Assembly (NCBI GenBank): GCA_049999725.1
Contig: JBNGIS010036671.1
Coordinates: 1 to 27,850 of the forward strand
Source: Haplomitrium mnioides
Lineage: Eukaryota > Marchantiophyta > Haplomitriopsida > Calobryales
DNA length: 27,850 nt
Reading direction: 5' to 3'
A program made the translations under genes and the position numbers. Below the pieces are notes generated by a model. That model was not told where the DNA came from, did no database searches, and worked only from the letters and a program-made list of their open reading frames with translations. Below are positions 1 to 11,062 of the stretch, in pieces. The first letter of the stretch is position 1. Each line of letters starts with the position of its first letter.

Positions 1-388
1 GAAGTGTGAACCCTATGCACGCATAGACTTTGATTTGCAAGCCAAACGTATAATGTACAAAAACTTTTGTACTGAACCTAAAACCTAGCTTCTTCTCAGG
101 CTTTCTTTAAGAATGTTGTGGTTGTGAGTTCGGATTCCTATGCGCGCATAGACTTTGGGGTGGAGTGTTCAGATGGTGAGTTTGGATTCTTAGGCGCGCC
201 TTGAGTTTCAGGCGGAGTGTTCAGTTGGTGAGTTCGGATTCCCATGCGCGCATGGACTTTGGGGTGGAGTGTTCACCTATTGAGCTTAGATTCCTTAGCG
301 CGCCTAGTCTTTGGAGTGGAGTGTTCACATATTGAGCTTGGATTCCTATGCCCGCATAGACATTGGCTCGGAAGTCCACACCTTCCAA
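1..388. repeat. 52-bp tandem array with palindromic cores
   Basis: Five consecutive 52-bp units start at 129, 181, 233, 285 and 337, and a diverged relative lies at 10-32. Each unit has a 'ggattc' head, a GC-rich palindromic core, 'ggagtgttca' and a 'tgag' tail. The cores are tatgcgcgcata, aggcgcgcct, catgcgcgcatg, a ttagcgcgcctag variant and tatgcccgcata. The first three differ in sequence yet remain perfect palindromes. There is no coding potential. Period and unit borders were counted directly from the sequence. Confidence 0.9.
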
Positions 389-948
389 AAATTATACTTC
401 TCCTACATAACCCTTAAGCTTCTTCGTACAAAGACAACCACTTACAACTTTGTTTGTACATAGGTTTTAGACTCTTTTGTAGATCTTTAAACCTTTGTTT
501 GCTTGAATCAAGTCTAAAACTTGAACACGTTTCTTGTTTACAATCTTAATGCAATCTCCTTAGCTACTACTTTTTTTTATTTAGAACTATGATACGTTTC
601 TGTAAATGCTTCGTTGAACTGTGAAATATTTTTAATTGCTGGAACCTTTTTGAAAGCCTACATTCACTTTTGCTTGCATAGATTTTCAACTTAATTTGAA
701 AGCTTCCTTTCTTCTTGACGTTGTATTTGAACCTCCTAAATAATTGCAATGTTTCTTTTTGTTTTTTTTTGTTTACCATTGCAAACTCATTCCCTTGACT
801 TCTAGACCCCTTAGTCTTTTTCTTTGTGTTTTGTAGTATTTTTCCAACAAAAAAGTTTGAAAGAGCACCATGTGTACGTGCGCCTCAAGTTTGTACAATC
901 AAACATATTTCAAAATAGTTTCTTTGAACGTGTATTTAAACTTTTGCG
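389..948. other. AT-rich DNA, no gene seen
   Basis: This stretch is AT-rich with T-runs. It opens short lysine- or phenylalanine-rich frames that resemble no protein family. I see no gene, RNA or clear repeat boundary in it. Confidence 0.6.
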
Positions 949-1048
949 NNNNNNNNNNNNNNNNNNNNNNNNNNNNNNNNNNNNNNNNNNNNNNNNNNNN
1001 NNNNNNNNNNNNNNNNNNNNNNNNNNNNNNNNNNNNNNNNNNNNNNNN
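949..1048. other. Assembly gap of 100 N
   Basis: Exactly 100 unknown bases, which is a conventional placeholder length for a scaffold gap of unknown size. The sequences on either side may not be truly adjacent, so repeat periods and frames should not be carried across it. Confidence 0.98.
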
Positions 1049-1799
1049 TTTTTTCGTAAAAACTGGTAATATTGATTGATTTTGCGTAACGAAATGACTT
1101 TTGCTCTATTATGGTTGCTGAAATTACCAAAAACAATCCCCAAAAACTCATGTACTTTTTGTTTTTCAAAATTTTCCTCGTTTTTTATGTTTTTTGATAT
1201 GAAAAATCACAATTTTTCCCAAAAGAAAAAAAGTTTCATGTTTTGAGTAGCCTGTTCCTGGTTCAAAGTAGCGGCTGTTCAACAACATGCACACCTACCA
1301 AACAATCTTTATCAATGTTTTTTGGTGGTGAAGGCGAGTGTGGAATGATTGTTTTCTTTTGATCCATTCTATCTACACAACTCCCAAGTGTTTTTTACTA
1401 TCAGCATAACGTTTTCTTTGATGGTTTGGAGTTTTTGTTCATTCTTTCATTTTTTAAGTCACGATGAAGAAACAATTGGCGATTATATTTGACTAGATCA
1501 TCAAAAACACCAAAAAGATACAAATAGTTTAGTGAAACATGTCTTGAATTTCAATAGATAGCTTTAGGGGCTAAAAATATTCAAAGTAGCTTAAACAAAT
1601 GTTTGGATTAGAAGAGGTGAATTTTTTTTAAAATAAAAAATGTATTTTAGACTATTTAAATAAAGAAAAATTAGAATCACATTCACAATAAGTACTTGTC
1701 TTTCACTCAAAATGCACAAAAGTTTAGAGAGGAGAAAAACAAGATTTGTGCCTTTCAAATCACAAACTAGAACTTTAATTTCAATGCTAGGTTGAACTC
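1049..1799. other. AT-rich DNA, no gene seen
   Basis: AT-rich, with many A- and T-runs and stops in every frame. No domain, RNA gene or mobile-element end can be supported here. Confidence 0.6.
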
Positions 1800-1915
1800 T
1801 ATGCGTACATATGATTCAAAGAAATAATAACTGAAAGTATGCATATATAGGATTCAAAGGAACAATAAATGATCTGATGCACACATATGATCAAAAGAAA
1901 CAACATCAATATATT
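1800..1915. repeat. Degenerate tandem repeat, about 38 bp x 3
   Basis: Three imperfect units begin near 1800, 1838 and 1876. Each carries an atgc-rich near-palindrome (tatgcgtacata, tatgcatata, gatgcacacata), then a 'gattcaaag'-like segment and an A-rich tail. A further related motif, tatgcgcata, lies at 1970-1980. The core resembles that of the 52-bp array at the window start. Confidence 0.6.
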
Positions 1916-3120
1916 GGCTTGTTTTGACTGTTGTCTTGACTAGAATTGAAAGAAATAAAAACAAAACCTATATGCGCATAAGGTTTGCAAACATCATAAA
2001 TGATTCTTGATATTGTTTATCTTGCAATGGGCTTTGGATTGAAAGCCACAAGAGCAAAACCCAATGCAAGCCTAAGATCACTACCAACAATCAAAATAAT
2101 TTCCTCACTGTATTTGACTCTTGACTTGCTTTGGGTTCAAACTAAAAGCAAGAGACCCGATGCAAGCAAAGAGTATGCCGAACCTTGTTTGTGAAACAAC
2201 TCAAGAGAACCTATATATCTTGTTGTACTAAGTTGAGAAGGCAAAACATCTTTGGAACAAAGCTTTGAGTCTTGTAAAAAGAGGCATCATAATAATCATA
2301 GGTTTCAAAAGAGAATAAATTTGTTGCTATTGTCAAACTCCAAGACGGATTTTTCTTGGAATGATTTTATTTCTTTGCAAGATTTACAAATAGCAAATCT
2401 ATTGTGTTTTGGAATTTTAACATTTGAAAAATGAGTTCTCCAATGTTTTGTAAAACCAAAAAAACTAAGAATACAATGAGGATCTTTCTTATTTAAATAA
2501 GTTGTATGGTAGTTATAAACTTTCTATTTTGTAAAATTATTCGATAGTTTATAAACTTTGTAAGTGAGCATTCTCTCACAGTGTCCCTAGAACAAACTGC
2601 TCATCCATTTATGCACGAATAATTCTCTATTTCCAAAAATGCCTCTAGAATCTGTGTCCTTGAGATTTTGAGTTCTTTGGGTTCTATCATTCCCTACCGA
2701 TAATATTAATTTGAAGTCTCTTCTACAAACAAGGGTATTGCCATGTAGTGTGAATCAATTGTCAACATTAGAGTCTTTTACTGATGCTTTCTATTGCAAT
2801 GTAGTATCTCAATGCTTTATGCTTTGTCAAAAATAAGTTTATCTCATAATTTTTAAAAACTTTGTCTTACACAATGATAAAAAATTACTCAATAATATAA
2901 AATTCTCCTCAATTTCAAAATTAATATCATATCAATCTTTTCCTTCACAAAGCTCTTGTAATAAAGGACTTTCGGTAAAGAATTTTCACGTAAAGTGTTT
3001 ACTTGTTTGGGTTTTGGCCCAAACAATGAACTCTTACGTCTTGCCGATCGATTGGGTTTGTATATGAATCCAGCTATCACCAAAGTCACTTTTGGTAGAG
3101 AGTAACCTTTAGGGCTGAAA
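1916..3120. other. AT-rich DNA, no gene seen
   Basis: Non-coding-looking DNA. Short frames at 2000-2194 and 2252-2434 have no recognisable motif. The last few hundred bases probably belong to the promoter-like block that follows. Confidence 0.5.
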
Positions 3121-3330
3121 TGATAAGTGATTTGTAAGTGAAGAAAGAGGGATGACACCCTCTTCCCTTGTATAAATAGAAGGGCTTCTTAGCCCCGCTC
3201 CTCATTCTGGAGTTCCTCTCAATTCGGTTTGGCTCTTTGGTTCTTTGGCTTTGGCTAGCACTCTTGGCTTTGGTTTGCTTATTGGCCTTGAGTTGTGTAA
3301 CTCTTTTAGAGTTGTCTTGAAGTATTACTT
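3121..3330 (+). promoter_or_regulatory. TATA-type promoter, probably in a degenerate LTR
   Basis: A TATAAATA box lies at 3171-3178. About 25-30 bp downstream the sequence changes to a pyrimidine- and G-rich leader (3195-3300) with repeated 'ctttggctt' words. This is the layout of the R/U5 start of a plant LTR, or of an ordinary plant core promoter. No paired second LTR was found, so the element assignment is inference. Confidence 0.45.
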
Positions 3331-3689
3331 ATTTGGGAGTTGGTTTTTGAGTTCTTTTACATGTCGGCCAAAAGCAACTCTTTTTCTCGAACATGAATCA
3401 TGAAATTCTAATATCTTCTTGCATTTGAGCACTCTATTCATTGAAAAACAATATAGAAAGACAAGAAATTTGAAGAAAGTGTTTTAACAAACATTCTTAA
3501 TTCCTGCTTGTATACCCAAAAGATGCGTTTTTGAAGAAAATATCACAAAACGACAAAATTGTGAGAAGTTTGTGAAGGAAATGAATAAAAGAAATTGTAA
3601 AGATGAAAACAAGAAATGCCTTACATACTAACAATCCCCATCTTCATCAAGCTCTTCTTCAATAGCCCCATCATCTCCCCTCTCTAATT

Positions 3690-4700
3690 TCTCTAGGGAG
3701 GAAGTCGAGTCGAAGTTGGAGCAGCCTCCAACATTGAGATCAAAGAGGCATATGTACAAAAGGCTCCGAAAGTTTCAAGAAAGGGAGCAAGTTGATCCTC
3801 AGACAGCCTTTGAGGAGGACAAGAACAAAATAAGGGAGTTTGCAATTCAGCAGTGTAGAGTCCAAGAGGAAACCATCACCAATTGGTTGGAGAATTTGAA
3901 CCTTCTAAAAACCAAGAATGAATAACTGGAGGCCATTCCAGATTGGAAGGTTGAATGAAGATTTTGTTGAGCTTCTTGTGTAGAGAATGCTCACAAACAA
4001 ATATGTGCATTTACTTTTCATTTTAATTGTCGACCCAAAGTGTGGGTTGAGAGATAAGTCAGAGCTCGATATGAGAAAGTCTAACAAGTATCACTACGAG
4101 ATTGCATAAGGCAATCATAGTACTGCCACAAGGCAACTTTTAATTACAAAGTATGGAGCAAAAATCCCAATGTTGTCGCTCTGCATTTTCTACGTCTACA
4201 TAGAGCTTATACCAATTGAAACTTGATTATTTGCGAGTGATGACAACTACGACCAACAATATTGATCAGAGATGACGTGAATTCAGAAGTTCGAATACAG
4301 GCATCAACGTTTTATGGAGAGTGAGATGGTGTCATCCCACAAGTTGAAAAGAGAACTTGTGCCAAAGACTTTGGAAATCAAGCCAAAGTCAACTTTTGAG
4401 AAGACAATGACTACTCAAGACAACTGGTTCTAGCTAGAATTTCAAAATGGAGAGCTCGAGGAGTTACAAGAGAGCATTTTAACAATGTGGGAGAAGATTC
4501 TAGTCAAAAGCTAGAAGCCCAAGGCCAAAGGATCTCTCAAATAGAAGAGATGAAGTGGACATATTGGAGGTCCTTTCAGGGTCTTCTTGATGAAATTAAA
4601 ATTTCCGTTTTGAAACGAGTGGAAAGTAGAGAGCTTTCAATTGAAGAAATATCTCAGGAGCTTTAGAGACATAAATTTTTAGCGTTAATGGTCAAATCAT
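3690..4700 (+). pseudogene. Broken coding remnant, charged and helix-rich
   Basis: A 69-residue open stretch (3716-3925) is rich in Lys, Arg, Glu and Gln with a heptad-like pattern, so it could be a coiled coil. Downstream, 4440-4670 gives another Glu/Lys-rich open stretch broken by TAG codons. This could be the decayed gag or N-terminal region of an LTR element driven by the TATA box at 3171. I recognise no family, zinc knuckle or protease, so the function is unknown. It could also be chance low-complexity reading of purine-rich DNA. Confidence 0.3.
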
Positions 4701-4913
4701 TTTTTGTAGAGGTATATTACAGCTCTTAGAAGAAGGCTAGGAGATGTCTTCTTTCTACTCAAGCTTTGAAAAATTGTTGGTAAGTTTTTTTTCTCTTCTC
4801 CAATTGTGTTTCAAAAGACTTTTTGTATTATTTTTCCATACTTTTATTTTTCGAGCTACTTTCGTGCATGCAGAAACATCAAAGAGTCCATTCGCCCATG
4901 CACTCTTTGGCTC

Positions 4914-5280
4914 TAAGGTGTGCTAGATCTCCGTGCTTGAAAGGAGATCTAGCTTATCCACGCACGGACTTGAGAGTCCATATGCACATAGACCTTCAAG
5001 CCTTTGCATGCTTGGACCTCAAGAGTTCAAGCTGGAATGGACTATGAAGTCAATGTGCCCATAGACTTTGAAGTCTATACACACATGAACTTCAAAGTCA
5101 CACCATGCCTCGACTTCAGAGTCTAGGTGAGCATAGACTTCAGAGTCCATGCATGTAGAGACTTAAGAGTCTATCTCTACATGGACTTAAGAGTCCATAC
5201 AAGCATAGACTTTAGAGTCCATGGGCACATTGGTTCAAGAGTTTGTACGAGCATGGACTATTGAGCCAAAGCTCTCTTTA
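4914..5280. repeat. 24-bp tandem array of hairpin-forming units
   Basis: From about 5062 the sequence is a regular 24-bp array of eight or nine units; 4914-5061 holds looser copies. The consensus is roughly atRgacttNAgagtcYat plus six variable bases ending in gc or ac. The core 'gactt-n-agagtc' is self-complementary, so each unit can fold into a short stem. The variable tails include gcatgt, ctctac, acaagc and gggcac. There is no open frame through the array, so it is non-coding. Confidence 0.85.
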
Positions 5281-5398
5281 GCTTCTCTTTCTTTTTGAAG
5301 TCAAGTTATTTATTTTAAAATTCTCCTCTAATTTGTTTCTCCATGTTGTTTAGAGCGTAACAAAACATTTAAATGACCGTTTTCCAAGAAATTGATGG

Positions 5399-6435
5399 CC
5401 ACTCTTGAAGGGAGAAAGAGATCTGGGTCAAAGAAGCTCTAGAAGATCAAGACTAAGCCTCAACCTTGGTATCATACGCTCTTGCCTTTTGCTCTATTGT
5501 TAGAAAGCTAGAGAGTGGAAGTCAAGGCAGAAAAATGACGATGCCTTACCTCCAGCTTAATAAAGGTTGGAAGAACAAGACCATGACTTAATGTCCTATG
5601 TTGATGGACTCAACATGGCATTTTATCACATCTACAAAGAGTCCAACGCTCAATAATTAAAGGGCTTGGTGAAACCAAGAAGTTTCACTTTGGCAATTGT
5701 TGATATTCCTTATGGGTATAACCTAAAGGAATGTTAACATAACAACTCTAAGCCTTTTTAGAAAGATGACATTTCTTACATGGTCTCTTCGTTCACGGTT
5801 GTAGCTACTTTTGATTTTTGATCTTTCGTCAATATTTATTCTTCTCAACAATTTGGCATCATAGAGGATGCAATTTTGGAGATTTTCCCTCATATCGACC
5901 ATGACATTTGGTAGGTTTTTTTTGATTTTTTAATGTTTTAGTTTATCTTATTTCCTTTTCTTTTAGTTTCTTTGCAATGTCTTATTTCTTTCTTTTGATT
6001 ACTACAGGAACAAACCAACATTCACCATTTGGGGGGTCCTAGAATCGCTCACGTTCACAAGTACTAGAGAGTGGGCTATTGGACTAAGGAGAGCAAGTGG
6101 AGCATGAAGCTTTTAATTTATAACCTAACAATGCAAGCGGTTGTCCATGACAAATAATGTAGAGCATTTTCAGTTGTCCAACTATTTCAACAAAACTAAG
6201 ACATCCAAGAGATGATGTTATTGTGAATGTATACCAAAATCATGAGGCTTTTTGTACAATTTTTTTATTGATAATTTGTCATCTAAGCAAGATTGGATCT
6301 TAGAATTAGATACAATCTTGCTTGATTGTACAAAGCCTGAGGCATATTCTACAACAATGCAATTTCACATCAACTTTAGAGCACATACAAGTCATGTGTC
6401 GAAAAAAAATTTGAGAAAAAAAACAAAACTTTGAG
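5399..6435 (+). pseudogene. Decayed coding-like DNA, family unknown
   Basis: Short open stretches with plausible amino-acid composition are separated by frequent stops, for example around 5399-5446, 5850-5915 and 6252-6434. The segment near 5865-5915 ends with alternating acidic and aromatic residues, faintly like MULE/FAR1-type transposases, but no catalytic motif can be identified. I treat it as an old transposon relic without a family. Random AT-rich sequence is a real alternative. Confidence 0.2.
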
Positions 6436-6751
6436 AAATTATTTTTGAAAAATACCCACCTTTTTCTCATATTTTGAATCTTAGTTGTTGTTTTTCTCCA
6501 AAAGAAAATAGTTTATATTTTCAGTAGTATATTTGTCTTTATAGTTGTGGTTGTTATGTTTTCTTATTGAATTAAACATTAGAGATTTAAAATTTATAAT
6601 AGGTGTGATTTTTGCTATAAGTTTCATGAAATCCAAAGAGCAAAGACAACTAAGTTTTATTATAGTTCAACATGAAGATAACTAAAGTACTCACACAATA
6701 AACAAATCTATTATTTGAAGAGCAAGTGTGGTGTTGGTTTTTGTGAAAATA
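6436..6751. other. AT-rich spacer, no gene seen
   Basis: AT-rich sequence with no motif I recognise. Base composition changes abruptly to GC- and purine-rich after about 6750, which suggests an element border. Confidence 0.5.
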
Positions 6752-7465
6752 AATGTTGGGTGAGGTTTCACTCTGTCAGCTAGTGATTTGGGTGCCTAAA
6801 GCAGAATTCAGGAAATCGGAAGCATCACTGGCACAATGGCCCTTTGGAAGTGTGAAGGCCTCTCAGGAGCCACGGATTACTCTCAAATAGCTAGTAAAGA
6901 GTAGGGTGCATGATTCATAGGAGGAAGACAGGATCATGGCGGGAGGATGAGCAGAGGACAGTGATCGCCAGCCAGAGGAGGGGTCCTATTTCAAAATTTG
7001 AAGCAAGCCAGCGAGAATACGTGGGCCTCAGGAGGATGCAAGGATCAAGGCCAAGCAAGGGAGAAGGGAACGCCCACTCCAGGCGAAGCGATCCGAGGAG
7101 GAAGAACGGATCCACAAGCAGAAACCCGAAGGCACTCAAAAAGAGGCAAATTACAAACATGTTCTACAGCAACCACAAATCAAGAAGCAAGGATCGGGGA
7201 CGAAATGAGGAGGCGAGATCGTCACAAGGGCGAGCTAGGCCAAGGAAGGGGGATGCCTCAATCCCGCAAGCAGGAGCGTGCTCTACAAGGGCCGATCGAG
7301 CTCTCTCTTCGAATCAGCAAATCCTAGCGGAAACGTGGAGTTCCCTGAAGGCCCCGCAAAATTCCACGGAAACGTGGCGTCTCTAGAGCAATTCACTAGA
7401 TTCTACAGAAGACATGGCAGCTGCAAGGAGCCCGAGGATCTGTGGGAAGTCGCCTTCCTAAGTGG

Positions 7466-7528
7466 GGATCCCGATTAACGGGGTTTCGATCCGTCTTACC
7501 ATGTGAGGACCCCGCTTAACAGGGATCC
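7466..7528. repeat. Imperfect inverted repeat
   Basis: The arm at 7466-7485 (ggatcccgattaacggggtt) is nearly the reverse complement of the arm at 7508-7528 (gaccccgcttaacagggatcc), with about 22 bases between them. It could form a stem-loop in a transcript of the GC-rich block. No function is known. Confidence 0.6.
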
Positions 7529-8332
7529 GTTGAGAGTCCAAGCGTGGAGCAAGAAGGAAGACCCAAAAAAGTGGCATATCATGGGTCTGGCCAAAGGAAA
7601 ATGGAAGAGTGCCGGAAGGATGATTTATCGGAGATCCGAGCGGAGGAGGATCCAGGAAGCCGAAGGGGCAACTTGGCGGGGATCTGACAGAAGGAAAAGC
7701 AGAGGAGAGCCGAAAGGGGGACAAATCACCGAAAGAAGAATGAAGAGCAAATGGAGGCAAAAATGCGACTTATCGGCGATCCGGTCCGATGATGAGCAGT
7801 AGTGTTGAAATAGTGATCCACCGCGAACCGTCCAATGAGAAGAAGGCTGAGCCAGAAGGGTGATATGGCGCTGATCCGGTTGGGGGAAATGAGGGGTACG
7901 CCAAAAAGGCAATGTATCGACGAATCGGGGAGCAAGATGAAGTCGGCCGGAAAATCAAGTTAGCGCAAGTGCGACCGACAGAGGAGCAAGTGGCGCCGAA
8001 AAGGAGATTCTTCGCAACTTCGGCATGACCAAAGGAGAAAGTTTGATGGGGTACGGCCCCAACGTCCGAAAGTTCAACAAAGGGGCAAATAGTCCAAAGG
8101 GGCCTTGTAGTTCTTATATTGAGCTTTTAGAGAAGTTAACAAAGGGAGCCTCGGGTGCGCGCATAGTTCTTTTTTCGTAGGTATAACGAAACGATGACAT
8201 CGACACAAGTTTTTACTCGGCGAGGGAGGTTCTTCAAATGACGTAGTGAGCGCTGGGAGTCTGCGGAGGGTTTCAAAAACGTAGACAAATGAGAGGGGAT
8301 TCCGTGGGTCAACTTCGGAAGGAAGTCAGCCG

Positions 8333-8336
8333 ACGG
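8333..8336. repeat. Target-site duplication of E1, left copy (degenerate)
   Basis: The four bases acgg abut the left LTR, and acag abuts the right LTR at 14867-14870. A nearby copy of the host repeat (around 15030) reads acggtgagcctacc where the right flank reads acagtccgcctacc, so both flanks fall at the expected point. The copies differ by one transition. Confidence 0.5.
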
Positions 8337-9712
8337 TGTCGCGTGGCAGTAATTTAGGTTTGGGAATACACATGGTATATAGCTGTGGAGAAGGTTGTGC
8401 GAAAGATAGAAACTTTGGTGATGAGAGTGCTGGAATGAAATAGATTTGGCAAAGATTGAGTGCTTCTTGCCTTGGTGGCTTCAATTCCCCTTACACAAAG
8501 CAAAGGTAAGCAATTTGTACTCCTTTTGTACTCAAATTTCGGTCAACGATAATGTAAGTTCTACTAAGTTTTTTGATCTGTAACTCTCAGTCAGGAATTC
8601 AGGTTGCCTAAGAAAGCTGTATGCAAATTTTCAGTTCGAAATTCACAGCAAAGTGCTCTCCATAGTCGAAACTCAATTGCTGGTTAAAAGACCGAAATCC
8701 GACACTCATAAACTTTCCCGAGTAATAACTCTGTTGATTCAGATGATCTTGACATGAAATTTCATACAGAACTTCTTCACACTTCACTCTAGCCTTCCAC
8801 AAAGTTTCAGCTTCTATACTTTTCTTGGTATACAGAAACAAGTTATAACTCAAATGTTGAAAGCAAAGTAATTTCAAAGAACCTCAAGAATGTGTCTTCA
8901 ACGGCTCTCACAAATTGATTTCAACTCCAAATGAATCAAAATTTGATGTAAAACTAGAGCCCTTGTTGTCAGCTTCTCAGTGGTACTCTGTTTGCTCCCA
9001 GAATCGTTGTAACAACTTCCCAATTACCCAAAATGTCCACTTATCTTCAATTCAACCCCTTTGTCTTCAATTGCCCATAAGTATGAGTGTAGAACTCTAA
9101 ATGACTCGAAATTTCATGCAAAGGGATGCTACTCTTTGTGAGCTTTTGATCAATACCCTGTTCAAACTTTTCCTCCTTTGGAAACTCCTCAAACCTCCTT
9201 GAGAAATGACCTATTCTTTCCTTCCTTTTAGGGTTTTTACTAAAAGAAAGTTAACTTCTCTTTTTCTTGCTATAAGAACAAATATAAGTAAGTTGATAAA
9301 GTTACTCGAACATTTGCTGCCGACTATTCACCATTCACGCAACGTATTCCTTGCAGAAGACCTAAGAAAACTCCACCGTAGAACTTTCGTGCCTCAAACG
9401 CCACTTCCCTCTTCGATATCTGTCCCTCATTGGTTGTTCCCTCGATGATCCCCTTTCTTCCCCGTTGCTTTCTCTATTATCTTCAAAATATCTAAGCGCA
9501 TAATCCAAAAGAATCCATGAACAACCAATAGGATGGTCTTGTCCTTACCTACAGGATCTCAAGAACCCTCTACTTTTGTGTTTCTAGAAGCTTCTTGATA
9601 GATGCCTTACCACTTCTTCTTGACTTTTCTCTAATTTTAACTCTGGTAAGAAGACGACTTTTCTCTGTTCTTTTGTTACCTTTTTACGCATTAGCCGAAC
9701 CACAACACGACA
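8337..9712 (-). repeat. E1 3' LTR (left copy)
   Basis: A 1376-bp direct repeat of 13412-14866. It begins tgtcgcgtggcag and ends ccgaaccacaacacgaca in plus orientation. Compared with the right copy it lacks about 72 bp at the join near 9286-9292 and 8 bp near 8900. Short open frames inside it are not genes. Confidence 0.93.
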
Positions 9713-9722
9713 TCCACCCCAT
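9713..9722 (-). other. E1 polypurine tract candidate
   Basis: On the minus strand the ten bases next to the 3' LTR read ATGGGGTGGA. A G-rich purine run directly 5' of the 3' LTR is the expected plus-strand primer site. It is short and contains two T residues, so the exact extent is uncertain. Confidence 0.55.
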
Positions 9723-9776
9723 GTGAACCTGTGCATCCTCTGGTAGGCACCAAAAAAGAAGACGTTGTGGTCGGCG

Positions 9777-11062
9777 TTAGAGAGTTTCCTCTTCTAACAT
9801 TTGTAAAATCTGGTCACAATCCAAAATATGATCCATAACAAATTTTCGGCACTCCCTCTCATCCAAAGCTTCATTCTTGTCTTCTTCTATACATCCTTTG
9901 ATTGGAATGTCATCAAGAAATGGCATGGTCTTTTCTAGGATAAATTCTCTCAAGACTTTATTCATCTCATTCATCATATGTACCACGGAATTTGTAGCAC
10001 CTTGAGGTAGACTCCACATTCGAAGTAAACCCAATGGTGTTCTCATAGTAGTAATATCTCTACTCCCTTCACAAAGATGGAATTGGTCATAACCAAAGTA
10101 GAGATCACCCATAGAATAGATAGCTCTCCCTGCAAATGCCTCTGCAAACTCTTCAACAATAGGCCCCACCCCTGTATTTCGGATGGTCACTTGATTTACA
10201 GGTTGCATATCTTGAATAAATCGCAGTGCCCCACTTTTCTTAGGCACTGTAAACCACCGGCTAGAATAAGGTCCAAAAGATGGTTCCAAAATCTTCATTT
10301 GCATTTTCTCCTTTAAGAGGTCCAAGAGCTTTGGTAGATGAGCTCTTGGTACTGGAATTGGCTTCAAATCCCAAGGTTCATGTGGAACTGTAAAAATGAT
10401 CATTGGTGCAACCACATCTAGATCTACACACCCTATTTCATGAGGCTCAAAGGCAAATGCTTTCCCATGTCTCTTGAGCATCTCTCTAAATGCATCCTTC
10501 TCTTGAGGCAAGAGAAACTCTCCTGATCCCACCTTTAGTTCCTCCAACTTAGTTGAAGTAAACTTATGCCCAATTTTGGAGATTTCTCTCAAACTCTCCT
10601 CTTTTGAAGCTTTCTTAACTTGCTCACTGGAATCAATGGGAAGAGGCTGAGCTACAGGTTTTACCTTTTTCTCTACTATCTTGTATCTGGTCTCCACTCT
10701 AGCCTCCAATCCGACAAATGATTCGATAGTTGAATAGAGTTCCCTTGACTGTAAACACACCACCTTGTCCTCTCCTCCAAATCCAATAGCATCAAGCAGC
10801 TCCATAGGATCTTCAATTCCTTGTTTTATATATACACCTACAATCTCTTCTTCTTCATGCAACACACCTATTTTTTTGAAGTTTTTTTCAATTCTTTGAA
10901 TTTCTTTTCTCTCCCATCTAGCCAAATCAACAAGCTGTGTATATACAACAAATCCACTCTAAGAATACTTCACTACTCCTGTACAAAAGGTACTTTCATT
11001 TTTAAGCGAGAGCATCTCTTTAGTTGTACCACCATAGTCTCGCTCTATTGTGGCACCCTTCA
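9777..11062 (-). pseudogene. E1 pol fragment: Ty3/gypsy reverse transcriptase
   Basis: Reverse transcriptase would copy element RNA into cDNA in a cytoplasmic particle. The longest open part, 10925-9777 (382 codons), holds the RT palm in order: PYSSRW..VPKKSG..RFIQDMQPVN (motifs 1-2), YSMGDLYFGYDQF with the first catalytic Asp, LLRMWSLPQGATNSV (motif 4) and MPFLDDI with the catalytic DD pair at about 9909-9914. FLDD replaces the usual YxDD wording. The frame remains open upstream of 10925 as far as about 11062, interrupted by one TAG (10961-10959), and meets the protease frame at a T-run near 11063, where a one-base slip is needed. About 15 acidic residues follow the RT palm, then a stop; thumb, RNase H and integrase are absent. 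There is no ATG start, as expected for a polyprotein part. The copy is dead or needs helper functions. Confidence 0.85.

Larger units (their letters stand above)
6752..8336 (+). mobile_element. Left part of a GC-rich element block, probable LTR/leader of E2
   Basis: Composition shifts to a purine-rich, GC-richer block beginning near 'tgttgggtgagg', a plausible LTR start. It is rich in gga/agg words and opens shadow frames on both strands (such as 6910-7386) with no domain. At 8336 it is cut by element E1. The same kind of sequence resumes at 14867 and leads into the E2 gag. Reading both parts as one LTR plus leader is inference; a matching 3' LTR was not found. Confidence 0.4.

Noticed and set aside
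1-388. CRISPR-like array
   Set aside because: The units are contiguous 52-bp repeats without unique spacers, in a plant nuclear context.
5865-5915. FAR1/MULE transposase
   Set aside because: Only a vague resemblance over about 15 residues; no catalytic residues or zinc finger could be located.
6910-7802. Open frames of 158, 109 and 99 codons in the GC-rich block
   Set aside because: They overlap in several frames and both strands, are dominated by Arg/Gly/Ser/Lys from purine-rich DNA, and show no domain.
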